Of a DNA stretch of 64,000 nt, positions 1 to 8,591 are shown piece after piece. Below the pieces are notes generated by a model that was not told the origin of the DNA, did no database searches, and saw nothing but the letters and a program-made list of their open reading frames with translations. The stretch comes from Arthrobacter silviterrae. GTDB lineage: Bacteria > Actinomycetota > Actinomycetes > Actinomycetales > Micrococcaceae. The stretch spans positions 1 to 64,000 of the forward strand of contig NZ_JAAKZI010000023.1 of assembly GCF_011045165.1 (NCBI RefSeq), in the 5' to 3' direction. The position numbers were made by a program, and so were the translations under genes. Position 1 is the first letter of the stretch. Each line of letters begins with the position of its first letter.

Positions 1-1
1 C

Positions 2-907
2 AGCTTCATGGTGGTCTTTTTGGGGCTGCCCCTGGTGATCTACCTGGTCTTCGTGATCTCGCCTTTCGTCCAGGCGATGTACTACTCGCTGACCAACTGG
101 AGCGGCTTCAGCGACAAAATGCCGTTCGTCGGGTTCGACAACTATGTCAAGCTCTTCCACGACGACATCTTCATGCTTTCGGTGCGCAACAGCATCATCC
201 TGGCCATCTTCCTGCCCATCATCACCGTGATCCTGTCCCTGGTGCTGGCCACGCTCGTCACCATTGGCGGCAGCAGCCGGGGGCAGATCAAGGGCCTGAA
301 GGGATCCGGCTTCTACCGGATTGTCTCCTTCTTCCCCTACGTGATCCCCGCCGTCGTCATTGGCATTATCTGGGCGCAGATTTATGATCCAAGTTCCGGC
401 CTCCTCAATGGCATCCTGACCGGCCTCGGTTTTGACGGACTGAAGTCGTATCCCTGGCTGGGAGACCCCCGCACGGCCATGATCGCCTCCATGGTGGTCA
501 TTGTCTGGGGCTTTGTGGGTTTTTACATGATTCTGTTCATCGCCGCCATCAAGGGAATTCCGGCCGAAACGTTCGAGGCTGCACGCATTGACGGTGCAGG
601 CCGCTTCCGCACGGCCACCACCATCACCATTCCCCTGATCCGCGACAACATCCAGACGGCCTACGTCTACATGGGCATCCTGGCGCTGGACGCCTTCGTG
701 TACATGTCGGTGCTGAACTCCACCGGCGGGCCGGCGAACTCCACCCTGGTCATGTCTCAAAAGCTGTTCACCACGGCGTTCTCTAAGGGCCAGTTTGGCC
801 TGGCCTGTGCCATGGGCGTGGTGCTGGCCGCAATTACCCTGCTCTTCTCGGCGCTGGTCTTTCTGGTGAACCGGATCACCGGCGGCAAACAGGATGTGTC
901 TGAATAA
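2..907 (+). CDS. Sugar ABC transporter permease (MalF-like), 5' partial
   Basis: Inner-membrane permease of a carbohydrate ABC importer. The reading frame is open from the first bases of the window, and the first visible Met (base 8) falls inside the usual first membrane helix, so the true start probably lies upstream. About six hydrophobic segments are visible. The EAA loop that contacts the ATPase is present at about residues 190-210 (EAARIDGAGRF, then TITIPLI). The stop codon overlaps the ATG of the next permease by one base (TAATG), so the two are translationally coupled. The binding protein and ATPase are not in the window. The sugar cannot be assigned from sequence; chitobiose-type and alpha-glucoside-type systems both have permeases like this. 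Confidence 0.9.
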   Translation, partial: SFMVVFLGLPLVIYLVFVISPFVQAMYYSLTNWSGFSDKMPFVGFDNYVKLFHDDIFMLSVRNSIILAIFLPIITVILSLVLATLVTIGGSSRGQIKGLKGSGFYRIVSFFPYVIPAVVIGIIWAQIYDPSSGLLNGILTGLGFDGLKSYPWLGDPRTAMIASMVVIVWGFVGFYMILFIAAIKGIPAETFEAARIDGAGRFRTATTITIPLIRDNIQTAYVYMGILALDAFVYMSVLNSTGGPANSTLVMSQKLFTTAFSKGQFGLACAMGVVLAAITLLFSALVFLVNRITGGKQDVSE

Positions 908-1803
908 TGTCACTCAAACTTTCCAAGAAGTCTCCGGCCGTCACAGGCCATGTGGAACGGAAGTCCCAGGAAACCAAGGGCGACAAGGTCGTGGCGGGCG
1001 TCTCGCACACCATGCTCGGCCTGTGGTCCCTGATGGTCCTGATTCCCCTGCTGTGGACCTTGATGTCGTCCTTCAAGACGACCAGCGAAATCTTCGCCTC
1101 GCCGTTCTCCCTGCCCAAGGTCTGGCAATTCAAGAACTACGTCAGTGCCTGGAACACGGCGGGAATCGGCCTCTACTTCTTCAATACTGTGATCGTGGTT
1201 GGCTTTGCGCTGGTCATTGTGATGGTGCTGGGATCCATGTGCGCCTACGTCTTGGCCCGCTATGTCTTCCCAGGCCACCGGATCATCTACTACCTGATGC
1301 TTGCCGGCCTCACGTTCCCGATCTTCCTGGCCATCGTGCCCCTGTTCTTCATCCTGAAAAACATGGGACTGCTGAACACGCTGCCTGGCCTGATCATTGT
1401 CTACGTGGCGTTTGCGCTTCCCTTCACCGTGTTTTTCCTGTTCTCCTTCTTCAAGGCCCTCCCGGGTGAAATTGCCGAAGCTGCCCAGATTGACGGTGCC
1501 GGTGAATGGCGCACCTTCTTCCAGGTGATGCTGCCCATGGCGAAGCCCGGCCTGGCGTCGGTGGCCATCTTCAACTTCCTGGGACTCTGGAACCAGTACC
1601 TGATCCCGGTGGCCATTAACACCGACCCCCAAAAGAAGGTGTTGTCCCAGGGCATCGCGGCGTTTGCCGGCCAGCAGGGCTACGCGGTGGACTTCGGTTC
1701 GCTCTTTGCCGCCTCCGTGATCGTGGTGGTGCCGGTGCTGATCGCCTACATCATCTTCCAACGCCAGCTGCAGGGCTCGGTGTCCGCGGGCACCATGAAG
1801 TAG
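907..1803 (+). CDS. Sugar ABC transporter permease (MalG-like)
   Basis: Second permease of the same importer, 298 aa, the usual length for the MalG class. It has a cytoplasmic N-terminus, about six membrane segments, and an EAA loop at about residues 190-210 (EAAQIDGAGEWRTFF, then MLPMAKPG). Its ATG overlaps the stop of the upstream permease by one base, so the two subunits are made together. It ends the operon: a C-rich stretch and a long palindrome follow. Substrate unknown. Confidence 0.93.
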   Translation: MSLKLSKKSPAVTGHVERKSQETKGDKVVAGVSHTMLGLWSLMVLIPLLWTLMSSFKTTSEIFASPFSLPKVWQFKNYVSAWNTAGIGLYFFNTVIVVGFALVIVMVLGSMCAYVLARYVFPGHRIIYYLMLAGLTFPIFLAIVPLFFILKNMGLLNTLPGLIIVYVAFALPFTVFFLFSFFKALPGEIAEAAQIDGAGEWRTFFQVMLPMAKPGLASVAIFNFLGLWNQYLIPVAINTDPQKKVLSQGIAAFAGQQGYAVDFGSLFAASVIVVVPVLIAYIIFQRQLQGSVSAGTMK

Positions 1804-1813
1804 GCAACCTTCC

Positions 1814-1862
1814 GCACCACCCCACCCCGACCGCACCACCCCTCCCGACCACCCCACCCCTC
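1814..1862. repeat. Cytosine-rich low-complexity tract with imperfect direct repeats
   Basis: Between the permease stop and the long palindrome the plus strand is almost entirely C and A, built from repeated blocks such as CACCACCCCACCCC and CACCCCTCCCGACC. It is non-coding. C-rich, G-poor RNA is the kind of sequence Rho prefers, so a role in Rho-dependent termination of the ABC operon is possible; this is inference. Confidence 0.55.
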
Positions 1863-1923
1863 CCCGAACGGGCACTTAACGTGGATGTTTTCGAAAAACA
1901 TCCACGTTAAGTGCCCGTTCGGG
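1863..1923. repeat. Long palindrome between convergent genes (REP-like; also a likely bidirectional terminator)
   Basis: A near-perfect inverted repeat with arms of about 29 bases around a three-base centre. The left arm starts CCCGAACGGGCACTTAACG and the right arm ends CGTTAAGTGCCCGTTCGGG. It lies exactly between the ends of the convergent permease and CGNR genes, where it would form a strong hairpin in either transcript. A diverged copy with the same core (GGCACTTAACG ... CGTTAAGTGCCCGTTCGGG) is at 30498-30558, so this looks like a dispersed repeat family rather than a one-off terminator. Confidence 0.8.
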
Positions 1924-2511
1924 CTAGGTTTGGGCGGATTTTCTACGCCGGTACGCGGCCACGTGGGCGCGGTTGCCGCAATTGCCCGTGTCGCAATACC
2001 GCCGCGACCGGTTCTTGGACAGGTCGATCAGCACGGCCCGGCAGTCACCGGCGGCGCACACCTTCAGGCGCCCCAGTTCCTTGCTGCGGATCACGTCCAC
2101 CAGGGCCATGGCCGCCTCCACACCCATGCGCTGCGCCAGCGGTGCTGCCGGCGCCGTCGCATGCAGGTGCCAGTCCCACTGGTCGTGCCTGACCAGCTGG
2201 GGGAGGGCGCGTGCACCGGCCAGCAGCGCGTTGACCCGTTCGACGGCGGTGTCCTCGCCGGCGGTCCAGATGGTGCGCAGTTCCGCGCGCATATCCCGCA
2301 CGGCCGCCAGCTCGGCGGCGGAGTGTTCGCGCGAGCCGGAGAACTGCTCCGCCGCCACGAAGGCATCCAGTTCGGCCAGGGTGGCCAGCCTGTCCGCACC
2401 GGACACGCTCCCGTCCGGCAGTAGGTCGATGGGCGCCGAGTTGATCAGGTTCACGGCGGACTGCAGCGCCACTTCCGTGTCATTGCTAAAGACCATGTTG
2501 ACTCCTGACAT
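1924..2511 (-). CDS. CGNR zinc-finger protein (ABATE-domain type)
   Basis: 195 aa. The C-terminal 45 residues carry the CGNR zinc finger: Cys152, Cys157, Cys173 and Cys178, the last within the CGNR signature, followed by a basic stretch (AAYRRRKSAQT) suited to nucleic-acid binding. The N-terminal 140 residues fit the stress-related ABATE domain seen in this family. Proteins of this architecture are generally taken to be transcription regulators. The gene is divergent from the EamA exporter, with 58 bases between starts, so it may regulate that exporter; this is inference from position. A Met at residue 6 is an alternative start. Confidence 0.85.
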   Translation of the reverse strand: MSGVNMVFSNDTEVALQSAVNLINSAPIDLLPDGSVSGADRLATLAELDAFVAAEQFSGSREHSAAELAAVRDMRAELRTIWTAGEDTAVERVNALLAGARALPQLVRHDQWDWHLHATAPAAPLAQRMGVEAAMALVDVIRSKELGRLKVCAAGDCRAVLIDLSKNRSRRYCDTGNCGNRAHVAAYRRRKSAQT

Positions 2512-2569
2512 TCGACGGGCGTAATGTCATGAGTCTAACTCCTTTGACTGCTGACATACGGACACGCCC

Positions 2570-3601
2570 ATGACTATTTCACGAAATGCCGCCACGGCAC
2601 CGCCCGGGACCGGTCCTGCCCGGATCGCCTCGCCCGCACTGCTCTTTGCCTTTGCCTCGGCGGCCACTTTCGCCCTGTCCGGCCCGTTCGCGAAGTCCTT
2701 GTTCGAGGCCGGCTGGTCGCCCGGGGCTGCCGTGGCCGCCCGCATAGGCGGCGCCGCCGCGGTGCTCCTGATACCGGCGGCCATCGCCCTGGTCCGGCAG
2801 TGGGCCCAGGTCAAGGGGTCCCTGCTGCGCATCGCCGTGTATGGGATTGTGCCGATCGCACTGTGCCAGCTGTTTTACTTCAACGCCGTGTCGCACCTCT
2901 CCGTGGGCGTGGCGCTGCTGCTGGAATACCTTTCCCCCGTGCTGCTGGTGGGTTGGGCCTGGCTGAGCACCCGGACCAGCCCGCGGTTGCTGACCATCCT
3001 CGGCGCCGTCTGCGCCATGTCCGGCCTGGTGCTGGTGCTGGATTTGGCCGGCAGCACCAAGGTCAGCGTCACCGGCATCCTGTGGGGCCTGGCCGCCGCG
3101 GTGTGCTCGGCGGTGTTCTTCATCATGTCCTCCCGCAGCAATGACAACGTCCCGCCCATCCTCATGGCCGGCGGCGGCATGGCCGTGGGTGCCGTGCTGA
3201 TTTTCGCGCTGGGCCTGGCCGGGCTCATGCCCCTGGCATTCACCACCGCAGATGTCGGCTTTGCCGGGCACCAGGTGTCGTGGCTGGTGCCCGTGCTGGG
3301 ACTGGTCCTGGTCACCACCGTCTTCGCCTACGTGGCAGGGATCATCGCCACGCGCGGGCTCGGCTCCAAGGTGGCATCCTTCGTGGCCCTGTTCGAGGTG
3401 CTGTTTGCCGTGCTGTGGGCCTGGATCCTGCTGGGGGAAATGCCCCGGTTCATCCAGCTGGTGGGCGGGCTGTGCATCATGGCCGGCGTGGTGATGGTCC
3501 GGCTCGACGAGCTGCGCGGCCCCCGTCAGCGCGGCGCGTCCTATGCCGTGGACCTGGACGCCGTGCCGGCGGGTGCCCCGGCGCGAGGGGAACCCAACTA
3601 A
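2570..3601 (+). CDS. EamA/DMT-superfamily exporter
   Basis: 343 aa membrane protein with about ten hydrophobic segments in two homologous halves (residues 25-160 and 170-310), the layout of the EamA (RhtA-like) drug/metabolite family. These proteins usually export amino acids or other small metabolites. No substrate can be read from the sequence. Divergent from the CGNR regulator and convergent with the short-chain dehydrogenase, whose stop is four bases away. Confidence 0.9.
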   Translation: MTISRNAATAPPGTGPARIASPALLFAFASAATFALSGPFAKSLFEAGWSPGAAVAARIGGAAAVLLIPAAIALVRQWAQVKGSLLRIAVYGIVPIALCQLFYFNAVSHLSVGVALLLEYLSPVLLVGWAWLSTRTSPRLLTILGAVCAMSGLVLVLDLAGSTKVSVTGILWGLAAAVCSAVFFIMSSRSNDNVPPILMAGGGMAVGAVLIFALGLAGLMPLAFTTADVGFAGHQVSWLVPVLGLVLVTTVFAYVAGIIATRGLGSKVASFVALFEVLFAVLWAWILLGEMPRFIQLVGGLCIMAGVVMVRLDELRGPRQRGASYAVDLDAVPAGAPARGEPN

Positions 3602-3605
3602 GGGG

Positions 3606-4298
3606 CTACCAGGGGAGCGGCCCCGACCGGTCCGTGTACGTTCCCGTAGGCCCGTCGGGTCCGGCCAGGGCAGCCTTGACGATGACCTCGGCACCCTCCT
3701 CAACGGTTTGGGTGCCACGGTTGCCGTTGAATTCCGTTTTCGTGTAGCCCCGATCCACGGCATTGATCCGCAGCTCCGGGAACGCCTTCGCGTACTGGGT
3801 GGTCAGCATGTTTACCGCAGACTTCGACGACGAATACACCACCGAGTGCAGCGCCGATTCGCCTCGGGCGGGGTCGGAGGTGATGGTGATCGAGCCCATG
3901 CCCGAGCTGACATTGACGATTGTCCCGGCCGATTCCCGCAGCAGCGGCAGGAAGGCATGAATCATCCGCACCGTGCCGAGGACATTCACGTCGTAGACCT
4001 GCAGCATTGACTCTGCCGTGACATCGGCGGGGTCCGTGAACCCGCCGGAGATGCCTGCATTGTTCACCAGGACGTCCAGCCGGCCGGCCTCTCCGCGGAT
4101 CCGCTGCGCAGCAGCTGCCACGGAAGCGTCCGAGGTGACGTCAAGCTCAATGAATTGCCCGCCGGCGGATTTCGCGGCGGCCAGGCCGCGCCCGGAATCA
4201 CGGCAGCCAAGATATACGGTGTGACCGGCTGCCGCGAGCTGCCGGGCAGTTTCAAATCCGAGGCCCTTGTTGGCCCCGGTAATCAGGGTGGTTGTCAT
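3606..4298 (-). CDS. Short-chain dehydrogenase/reductase
   Basis: 230 aa, classical SDR. The nucleotide-binding TGANKGLG lies at residues 7-14, NNAG at 79-82, a serine pair at 131-132, and the catalytic Tyr155 and Lys159 (YSSSK). Length is normal for a soluble NAD(P)(H)-dependent oxidoreductase. The substrate is not predictable. The start has only 4 bases between its stop and the EamA gene on the other strand, so transcription is convergent. Confidence 0.92.
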   Translation of the reverse strand: MTTTLITGANKGLGFETARQLAAAGHTVYLGCRDSGRGLAAAKSAGGQFIELDVTSDASVAAAAQRIRGEAGRLDVLVNNAGISGGFTDPADVTAESMLQVYDVNVLGTVRMIHAFLPLLRESAGTIVNVSSGMGSITITSDPARGESALHSVVYSSSKSAVNMLTTQYAKAFPELRINAVDRGYTKTEFNGNRGTQTVEEGAEVIVKAALAGPDGPTGTYTDRSGPLPW

Positions 4299-4338
4299 GA
4301 TTCCAGTGTGCGCCTGTGGCGGGCCGTCACATAGGGAA

Positions 4339-4366
4339 GCCCGCCCCCAAAATCTTGGAGGCGGGC
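4339..4366 (-). terminator. Stem-loop downstream of copA
   Basis: Stem GCCCGCC/GGCGGGC with a further inner CCAA/TTGG pairing around an AATC loop, starting 17 bases after the copA stop on the minus strand. No long T tract follows, so termination efficiency is uncertain, but it separates copA from the SDR gene. Confidence 0.5.
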
Positions 4367-4382
4367 CGTGGAGAGGGGTCCG

Positions 4383-6758
4383 TTAGCGCCCGAAGCGGCG
4401 CAGCCGCAGGGAGTTGGCCACCACCAGCACTGAGCTGGCGGCCATCGCGGCCCCGGCGATCATCGGGTTCAGCAGCCCCAGTGCGGCCACCGGAATGCCG
4501 ATCGCGTTGTAGAAGAACGCCCAGAACAGGTTCACCTTGATGGTGCCCAGCGTCCGGCGGGACAGTGCAATGGCCGTGGCCACCTGGCCCAAATCGCTGC
4601 CCATGACGGTCAGGTCCGCGGCAGCAATGGCCACATCCGTGCCCGAACCCATGGCGATGCCGAGGTCCGCCTGCGCCAGGGCCGCGGCGTCGTTCACGCC
4701 GTCGCCGGCCATGGCCACCGTGGCGCCGTCGGCCTGCAACCCCTTGACCGCCTCAACCTTGCCCTCGGGCAGGACCTCTGCGTAGACATCCTCCCGTGCA
4801 ATTCCGACGGCGGCCGCCACCTGTGCTGCCACGGCGGCGTTGTCGCCGGTCAGCAGGATGGGGCGCAGGCCCAGGTCCTTCAACTTGGCGATGGCATCCT
4901 TCGAGCCGGCCTTGATGGTGTCCTTGAGGGCGATGAGCCCCGCAGCCTCGCCGTCCACCGCAACCCAGATGGCCGTGGTGCCGCGCTGCTGCTGCTCCGC
5001 CAATGACGCCCGGGCCCCCGAGGAAAGCACGACGCCGTTTTCCTCCAGCCAGCCCGCCCGGCCGGCCAGCACGGCGCGTCCTTCGATGACGGCGCGGACG
5101 CCGCCGCCCGGTGCGGACGTGAAGTCGTTCAGCTCGGGGAGTGTGCCTGCTTCGCGGGCATGGGCTGTGATGGCGTGCGCGATGGGGTGCTCGCTGTGGG
5201 ACTCGACGGCACCGGCAAGGCGCAGGATTTCGGCGGCGGGCACCTGGGTGAGGGGGACGACGTCGACCACTGAGAGGCGGCCTTCGGTGACGGTGCCGGT
5301 CTTGTCCAGCAGGATGGTGTCCACCGTGCGGGTGTCCTCCAGGACCTGCGGGCCCTTGATCAGGATGCCCAGCTGGGCCGCGCGGCCGGTGCCTGTCAGC
5401 AGGCCCACGGGCGTGGCCAGGCCCAGGGCGCAGGGGCAGGCAATGATCAGCACGGCCACGGCGGCCGTGAAGGCGCGCTGGATTTCGGCAGGCTCAATCA
5501 CCGGGCCGCTCAGCAGCAGCCACAGCGCGAAAGTCAGGACGGCGATGACCAGCACGACCGGCACGAACACGGAGCTGATCCGGTCCGCCAGCCGGGCGAT
5601 GGGGGCCTTGGCGGCCTGCGCGGCGCTGACCAGCATGCCCATCTGGGCCAGGGTGGTTTCGCTGCCCACGCGGGTGGCCTTAACCAGCAGGCGCCCGGAG
5701 GTGTTGATGGTGGCGCCGGTGACGGTGTCGCCGGCCGTGACGTCGACGGGCAGGGATTCGCCCGTGATGAGGGAGGTGTCCACGGCGGAGGTGCCGTCGG
5801 TGACGATGCCATCCGTGGCGATCTTCTCGCCGGGGCGGACCACGAAGACCTCGTCCACGGCCAGCTCAGCAGCCGGGATCTTGACCTCCACGCCGTTGCG
5901 CAGCACGGTGGCTTCCTTCGCGCCCAGGTTCAGCAGTGCCTTGAGGGCGTCGCCGGCCTTGGACTTGGCGCGGGCTTCCAGGTAGCGGCCCAACAGCAGG
6001 AAGGTTACCACCACGGAAGAGACCTCAAAATACAGCGGGGCATGCCCCTCCATGGCCGAACCGTGGGCGGTCATCGACGGGTCCAGGGCCAGTTCGACGG
6101 CGGAAAACACGAACGCCGCCGTGACGCCGATGGAGACCAGGGTGTCCATGGTGGAGGCGAAATGGCGGGCGTTGATGGCCGCCGCACGATGGAACGGCCA
6201 AGCCGACCAGGTGACCACGGGCAGCGCCAGGATGCCGGCCACCCAGCCCCATTGCGGGAACTGCAGGGCCGGGAACATGGAGACCAGGAAGACCGGGACA
6301 GTCAGGATGGCCGCCAGGATGAGGCGCGGGCGCAGCGTGGCGGCGGTGCCGCCGTGGGCCATATGGTCTTCATGTGAATCATGGCCGCCGTGCGCGGCAC
6401 CCTCCTGCGCGGCACCCTCCTGCGCGGCACCCTCCTGCGCGGCACCCGGGTGGGAGTCGTGCGAGAGGTGGGTAACGGCGTCGTGCTTCATGGCGGGCGG
6501 CGCGGGGGGATTTTTCAGCGTGGCCGTGTAGCCGGTGGCCTTGACGGTGTCGATGATTTGCTGGTCGGTAATGCCGGCGGGGACCGTGACCTGGGCTGTT
6601 TCCAGCGGGAGGTTCACGGAGGCGCTGACGCCTTCGAGCTTGCCCAGCTTGCGTTCCACCCGGCTGACGCACGATGCACAGGTCATGCCCTGGATGTCGA
6701 TTTCGACGGTGCGGGGTCCGGGGGAGGCGGTCTGGGACAAGATTTCTGCGGCGCTCAT
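4383..6758 (-). CDS. copA: Copper-translocating P1B-type ATPase
   Basis: 791 aa, pumps Cu(I) out across the membrane at the cost of ATP. An N-terminal heavy-metal domain has GMTCASC (Cys27, Cys30). A His-rich linker at about residues 108-135 contains tandem GAAQE repeats and HGGHDSHEDHMAHGG. The intramembrane CPC motif (IACPCALG) is at about 440, the phosphorylated DKTGT at about 484 and GDGVND at about 683. CPC plus the companion CsoR and CopZ point to copper rather than Zn/Cd. It is the last gene of csoR-copZ-copA, 18 bases after copZ with an AAGGAG ribosome site. Confidence 0.96.
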   Translation of the reverse strand: MSAAEILSQTASPGPRTVEIDIQGMTCASCVSRVERKLGKLEGVSASVNLPLETAQVTVPAGITDQQIIDTVKATGYTATLKNPPAPPAMKHDAVTHLSHDSHPGAAQEGAAQEGAAQEGAAHGGHDSHEDHMAHGGTAATLRPRLILAAILTVPVFLVSMFPALQFPQWGWVAGILALPVVTWSAWPFHRAAAINARHFASTMDTLVSIGVTAAFVFSAVELALDPSMTAHGSAMEGHAPLYFEVSSVVVTFLLLGRYLEARAKSKAGDALKALLNLGAKEATVLRNGVEVKIPAAELAVDEVFVVRPGEKIATDGIVTDGTSAVDTSLITGESLPVDVTAGDTVTGATINTSGRLLVKATRVGSETTLAQMGMLVSAAQAAKAPIARLADRISSVFVPVVLVIAVLTFALWLLLSGPVIEPAEIQRAFTAAVAVLIIACPCALGLATPVGLLTGTGRAAQLGILIKGPQVLEDTRTVDTILLDKTGTVTEGRLSVVDVVPLTQVPAAEILRLAGAVESHSEHPIAHAITAHAREAGTLPELNDFTSAPGGGVRAVIEGRAVLAGRAGWLEENGVVLSSGARASLAEQQQRGTTAIWVAVDGEAAGLIALKDTIKAGSKDAIAKLKDLGLRPILLTGDNAAVAAQVAAAVGIAREDVYAEVLPEGKVEAVKGLQADGATVAMAGDGVNDAAALAQADLGIAMGSGTDVAIAAADLTVMGSDLGQVATAIALSRRTLGTIKVNLFWAFFYNAIGIPVAALGLLNPMIAGAAMAASSVLVVANSLRLRRFGR
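6391..6450. repeat. 15-base tandem repeat inside copA
   Basis: Unit TGCGCGGCACCCTCC (plus strand), three exact copies and a fourth that diverges at its end. It encodes GAAQE repeats in the linker between the metal-binding domain and the first membrane helix of CopA. The 15-base unit keeps frame, so copy-number change would only lengthen the linker. Confidence 0.85.
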
Positions 6759-6776
6759 GGCGCTCCTTAGTGTTGT

Positions 6777-7004
6777 TTAAGCGTTGTTGGCGACAACCAG
6801 GTAGCCGGCTTCCGCCACGGCCTCGCTGATTTCTGCCGGATCCAGGGTGAGGGTGGAGGTGATGGTGACCTCGGAGATGCCGCCGGCGTTAAGGTCGACG
6901 GCGACGTTTTCCACGCCCTTCAAATCGGAGAGTTCCTCGGTGACGGAGCTGACACAGTGTCCGCAGGTCATGCCGGAAACGTTGATGGTGGTGGTGTGGC
7001 TCAT
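6777..7004 (-). CDS. copZ: Copper chaperone (heavy-metal-associated domain)
   Basis: 75 aa, a single HMA domain with GMTCGHC (Cys14, Cys17), the Cu(I)-binding motif. Family role: carries Cu(I) to CopA and the CsoR repressor. The ATG at 7004 is chosen because an AGGAG site lies just upstream and the protein then begins MSHTTTINVSG, the normal family start; longer reading through csoR would be spurious. It begins four bases after the csoR stop. Confidence 0.93.
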   Translation of the reverse strand: MSHTTTINVSGMTCGHCVSSVTEELSDLKGVENVAVDLNAGGISEVTITSTLTLDPAEISEAVAEAGYLVVANNA

Positions 7005-7008
7005 GGCT

Positions 7009-7332
7009 TTAGCTCCTGAGTAGGCGGGATATTGCGGCGGTGGCTTCGGATACTTTTCCGGAAACGATTTCCGGGTTGCCGGATGACTGGGATTCATGGG
7101 CGGCATTGACCACGCAGTGCGCGATGTGGTCTTCGAGCAGGCCGATGCTGACGGCGTGCAGGGCCTTGTTGACGGCGGCCATCTGGGTGAGGATGTCGAT
7201 GCAGTACTTGTCTTCCTCCACCATCCGGGCGATGCCGCGGACCTGGCCCTCGGCACGCTTCAGCCGGCGCAGGTAGGCCTGCTTCTGCTCGGAGTAGCCA
7301 TAGGGGCCGGCGGGTTCCTCTTCATTGCTCAT
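7009..7332 (-). CDS. csoR: Copper-sensing transcriptional repressor, CsoR family
   Basis: 107 aa from the ATG at 7332. All-helical DUF156 protein with Cys44, His69 and Cys73, the spacing (25 and 4) of the Cu(I) ligands in mycobacterial CsoR. Family role: binds operator DNA when copper is low and releases it on Cu(I) binding. The upstream in-frame ATG at 7353 is rejected because it lies inside the operator palindrome. First gene of the csoR-copZ-copA operon. Confidence 0.94.
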   Translation of the reverse strand: MSNEEEPAGPYGYSEQKQAYLRRLKRAEGQVRGIARMVEEDKYCIDILTQMAAVNKALHAVSIGLLEDHIAHCVVNAAHESQSSGNPEIVSGKVSEATAAISRLLRS

Positions 7333-7343
7333 GGTCTCAAGGT

Positions 7344-7384
7344 ATACCCCCATGGGGTATGTGTCAAATACCCTGTGGGGGTAT
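7344..7384. promoter_or_regulatory. Two CsoR-type operators between divergent transcripts
   Basis: Two related G/C palindromes with AT edges, ATACCCCCATGGGGTAT (7344-7360) and ATACCCTGTGGGGGTAT (7368-7384), 24 bases apart start to start. This is the form of CsoR operators (runs of C and G flanked by TA). They lie immediately upstream of csoR and also upstream of the plus-strand BNR gene, so both transcripts may respond to copper. Confidence 0.8.
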
Positions 7385-7450
7385 CTTGGAAACGATGCGG
7401 GCCCCGGAACGAAAGTTACCTGCCGGAAAGTCTTGCCGCCGGGGGCCTAC

Positions 7451-8581
7451 ATGACAAGACTTGACCCCATGGCTACCAACGGAGATACGTCAAAGACAAC
7501 CTACCTGCTGGCCGTGGGCACCAAAAAGGGCCTGTGGCTCGGCACCAGCACGGACCGTTCGAACTACTCTTTTACCGGTCCGCACTTCCTGATGAATGAG
7601 ATTCCAAGCATCGGCATCGATACCCGCAACGGCGCCACGCGCATATTGGTGGGCGTGCGCAGCGAGCACTGGGGACCCACCGTGGCGCACTCGGACGACC
7701 TCGGGGCAACGTGGAGCGAACCGGAAAACGGCGCCATCACCTTCCCTGCCGACACGGAGGCCGCACTGGAACGCGTGTGGCAGCTGCAGCCGGACACGGC
7801 GGAGCGGCCCGGCGTGGTGTGGGCCGGCTGCGAGCCCATCTCGGTCTGGAAATCCACCGACGGCGGCGAGCACTTTGAGCTCAACCGCGGGCTGTGGGAC
7901 CATCCCCACCGGACGGAATGGGGTGCCGGCTTTGGCGGCGCCGCCGCCCACACCGTGCTGCCCAGCCCTTCGGACCCCAACACCATCCATATCGCCATGA
8001 GCACCGGCGGCGTCTACCGCAGCACCGACGGCGGGGAGTCCTGGGAGCCGCGGAACAGGGGGATTGGCGCCGACTTCATGCCGGACGAGACACCCGAATT
8101 TGGCCAGTGCGTGCACAAGGTGGCCCGGGACGCGGTCAAGCCGGAGGTGCTTTACGCCCAGAACCACGGCGGGGTGTACCGCACGGATGACAACGGCGAC
8201 ACCTGGACGTCCATCGCGGAGGGCCTGCCGGCGGACTTCGGCTTCACCATGATGGCGCACCCGCGCCGCTCCGGGACCGCCTGGGTGGTGCCGATCACTG
8301 CCGACAGCGAGCGGATTCCGCCGGGCGGCCAGCTGGCCGTGCACCGCACGGACGACGGCGGCGCCTCGTGGACGCGCCTGGCCGAAGGCGTGGTGGAGCC
8401 GGACTACAATGTGGTGCTCAGGGACGCGGCATCCGTGGACACGGCCGAGCCCGTGGGCGTGTACTTCGGCACCCGCGGCGGCACGGTTTACGCCAGCGCC
8501 GACGAGGGCAACACCTTCACGCCCGTCCTCAAGCAGCTGCCGGACGTATTGTGCGTCCGCGCGGCCGCCGTCGAACTCTAA
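7451..8581 (+). CDS. BNR/WD40-like beta-propeller protein (exo-alpha-sialidase-like fold)
   Basis: About 376 aa. It contains repeated Asp-box-like blocks (STDGGEHF, STDGGESWEPR, TDDNGDTWTSI, TDDGGASWTRL, SADEGNTF), one per propeller blade, as in sialidase-like and photosystem-assembly-like propellers. It begins TYLLAVGTKKGLWLGTS. No signal peptide, so cytoplasmic. Activity is unknown; sialidase catalytic residues were not identified. Start: ATG 7451 follows a GGGGG stretch, and ATG 7469 is an alternative; longer frames overlap csoR. The stop is ten bases before the MoaD-like gene, so the two are co-transcribed, possibly under CsoR-type operators. Confidence 0.8.
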   Translation: MTRLDPMATNGDTSKTTYLLAVGTKKGLWLGTSTDRSNYSFTGPHFLMNEIPSIGIDTRNGATRILVGVRSEHWGPTVAHSDDLGATWSEPENGAITFPADTEAALERVWQLQPDTAERPGVVWAGCEPISVWKSTDGGEHFELNRGLWDHPHRTEWGAGFGGAAAHTVLPSPSDPNTIHIAMSTGGVYRSTDGGESWEPRNRGIGADFMPDETPEFGQCVHKVARDAVKPEVLYAQNHGGVYRTDDNGDTWTSIAEGLPADFGFTMMAHPRRSGTAWVVPITADSERIPPGGQLAVHRTDDGGASWTRLAEGVVEPDYNVVLRDAASVDTAEPVGVYFGTRGGTVYASADEGNTFTPVLKQLPDVLCVRAAAVEL

Positions 8582-8591
8582 GGGAGGGCAC

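Noticed and set aside
910-1875. Long open frame on the opposite strand of the second permease gene
   Set aside because: His/Gly/Gln-rich shadow caused by high GC in the real gene. The same holds for the other long antisense frames across ptsI, mtlA, GH65, gcl, aceB and the NCS2 gene.
7325-7450. N-terminal extension of the BNR protein beginning at 7325
   Set aside because: It would overlap csoR on the other strand and read through both operator palindromes. A start at 7451 or 7469 gives the normal protein beginning.
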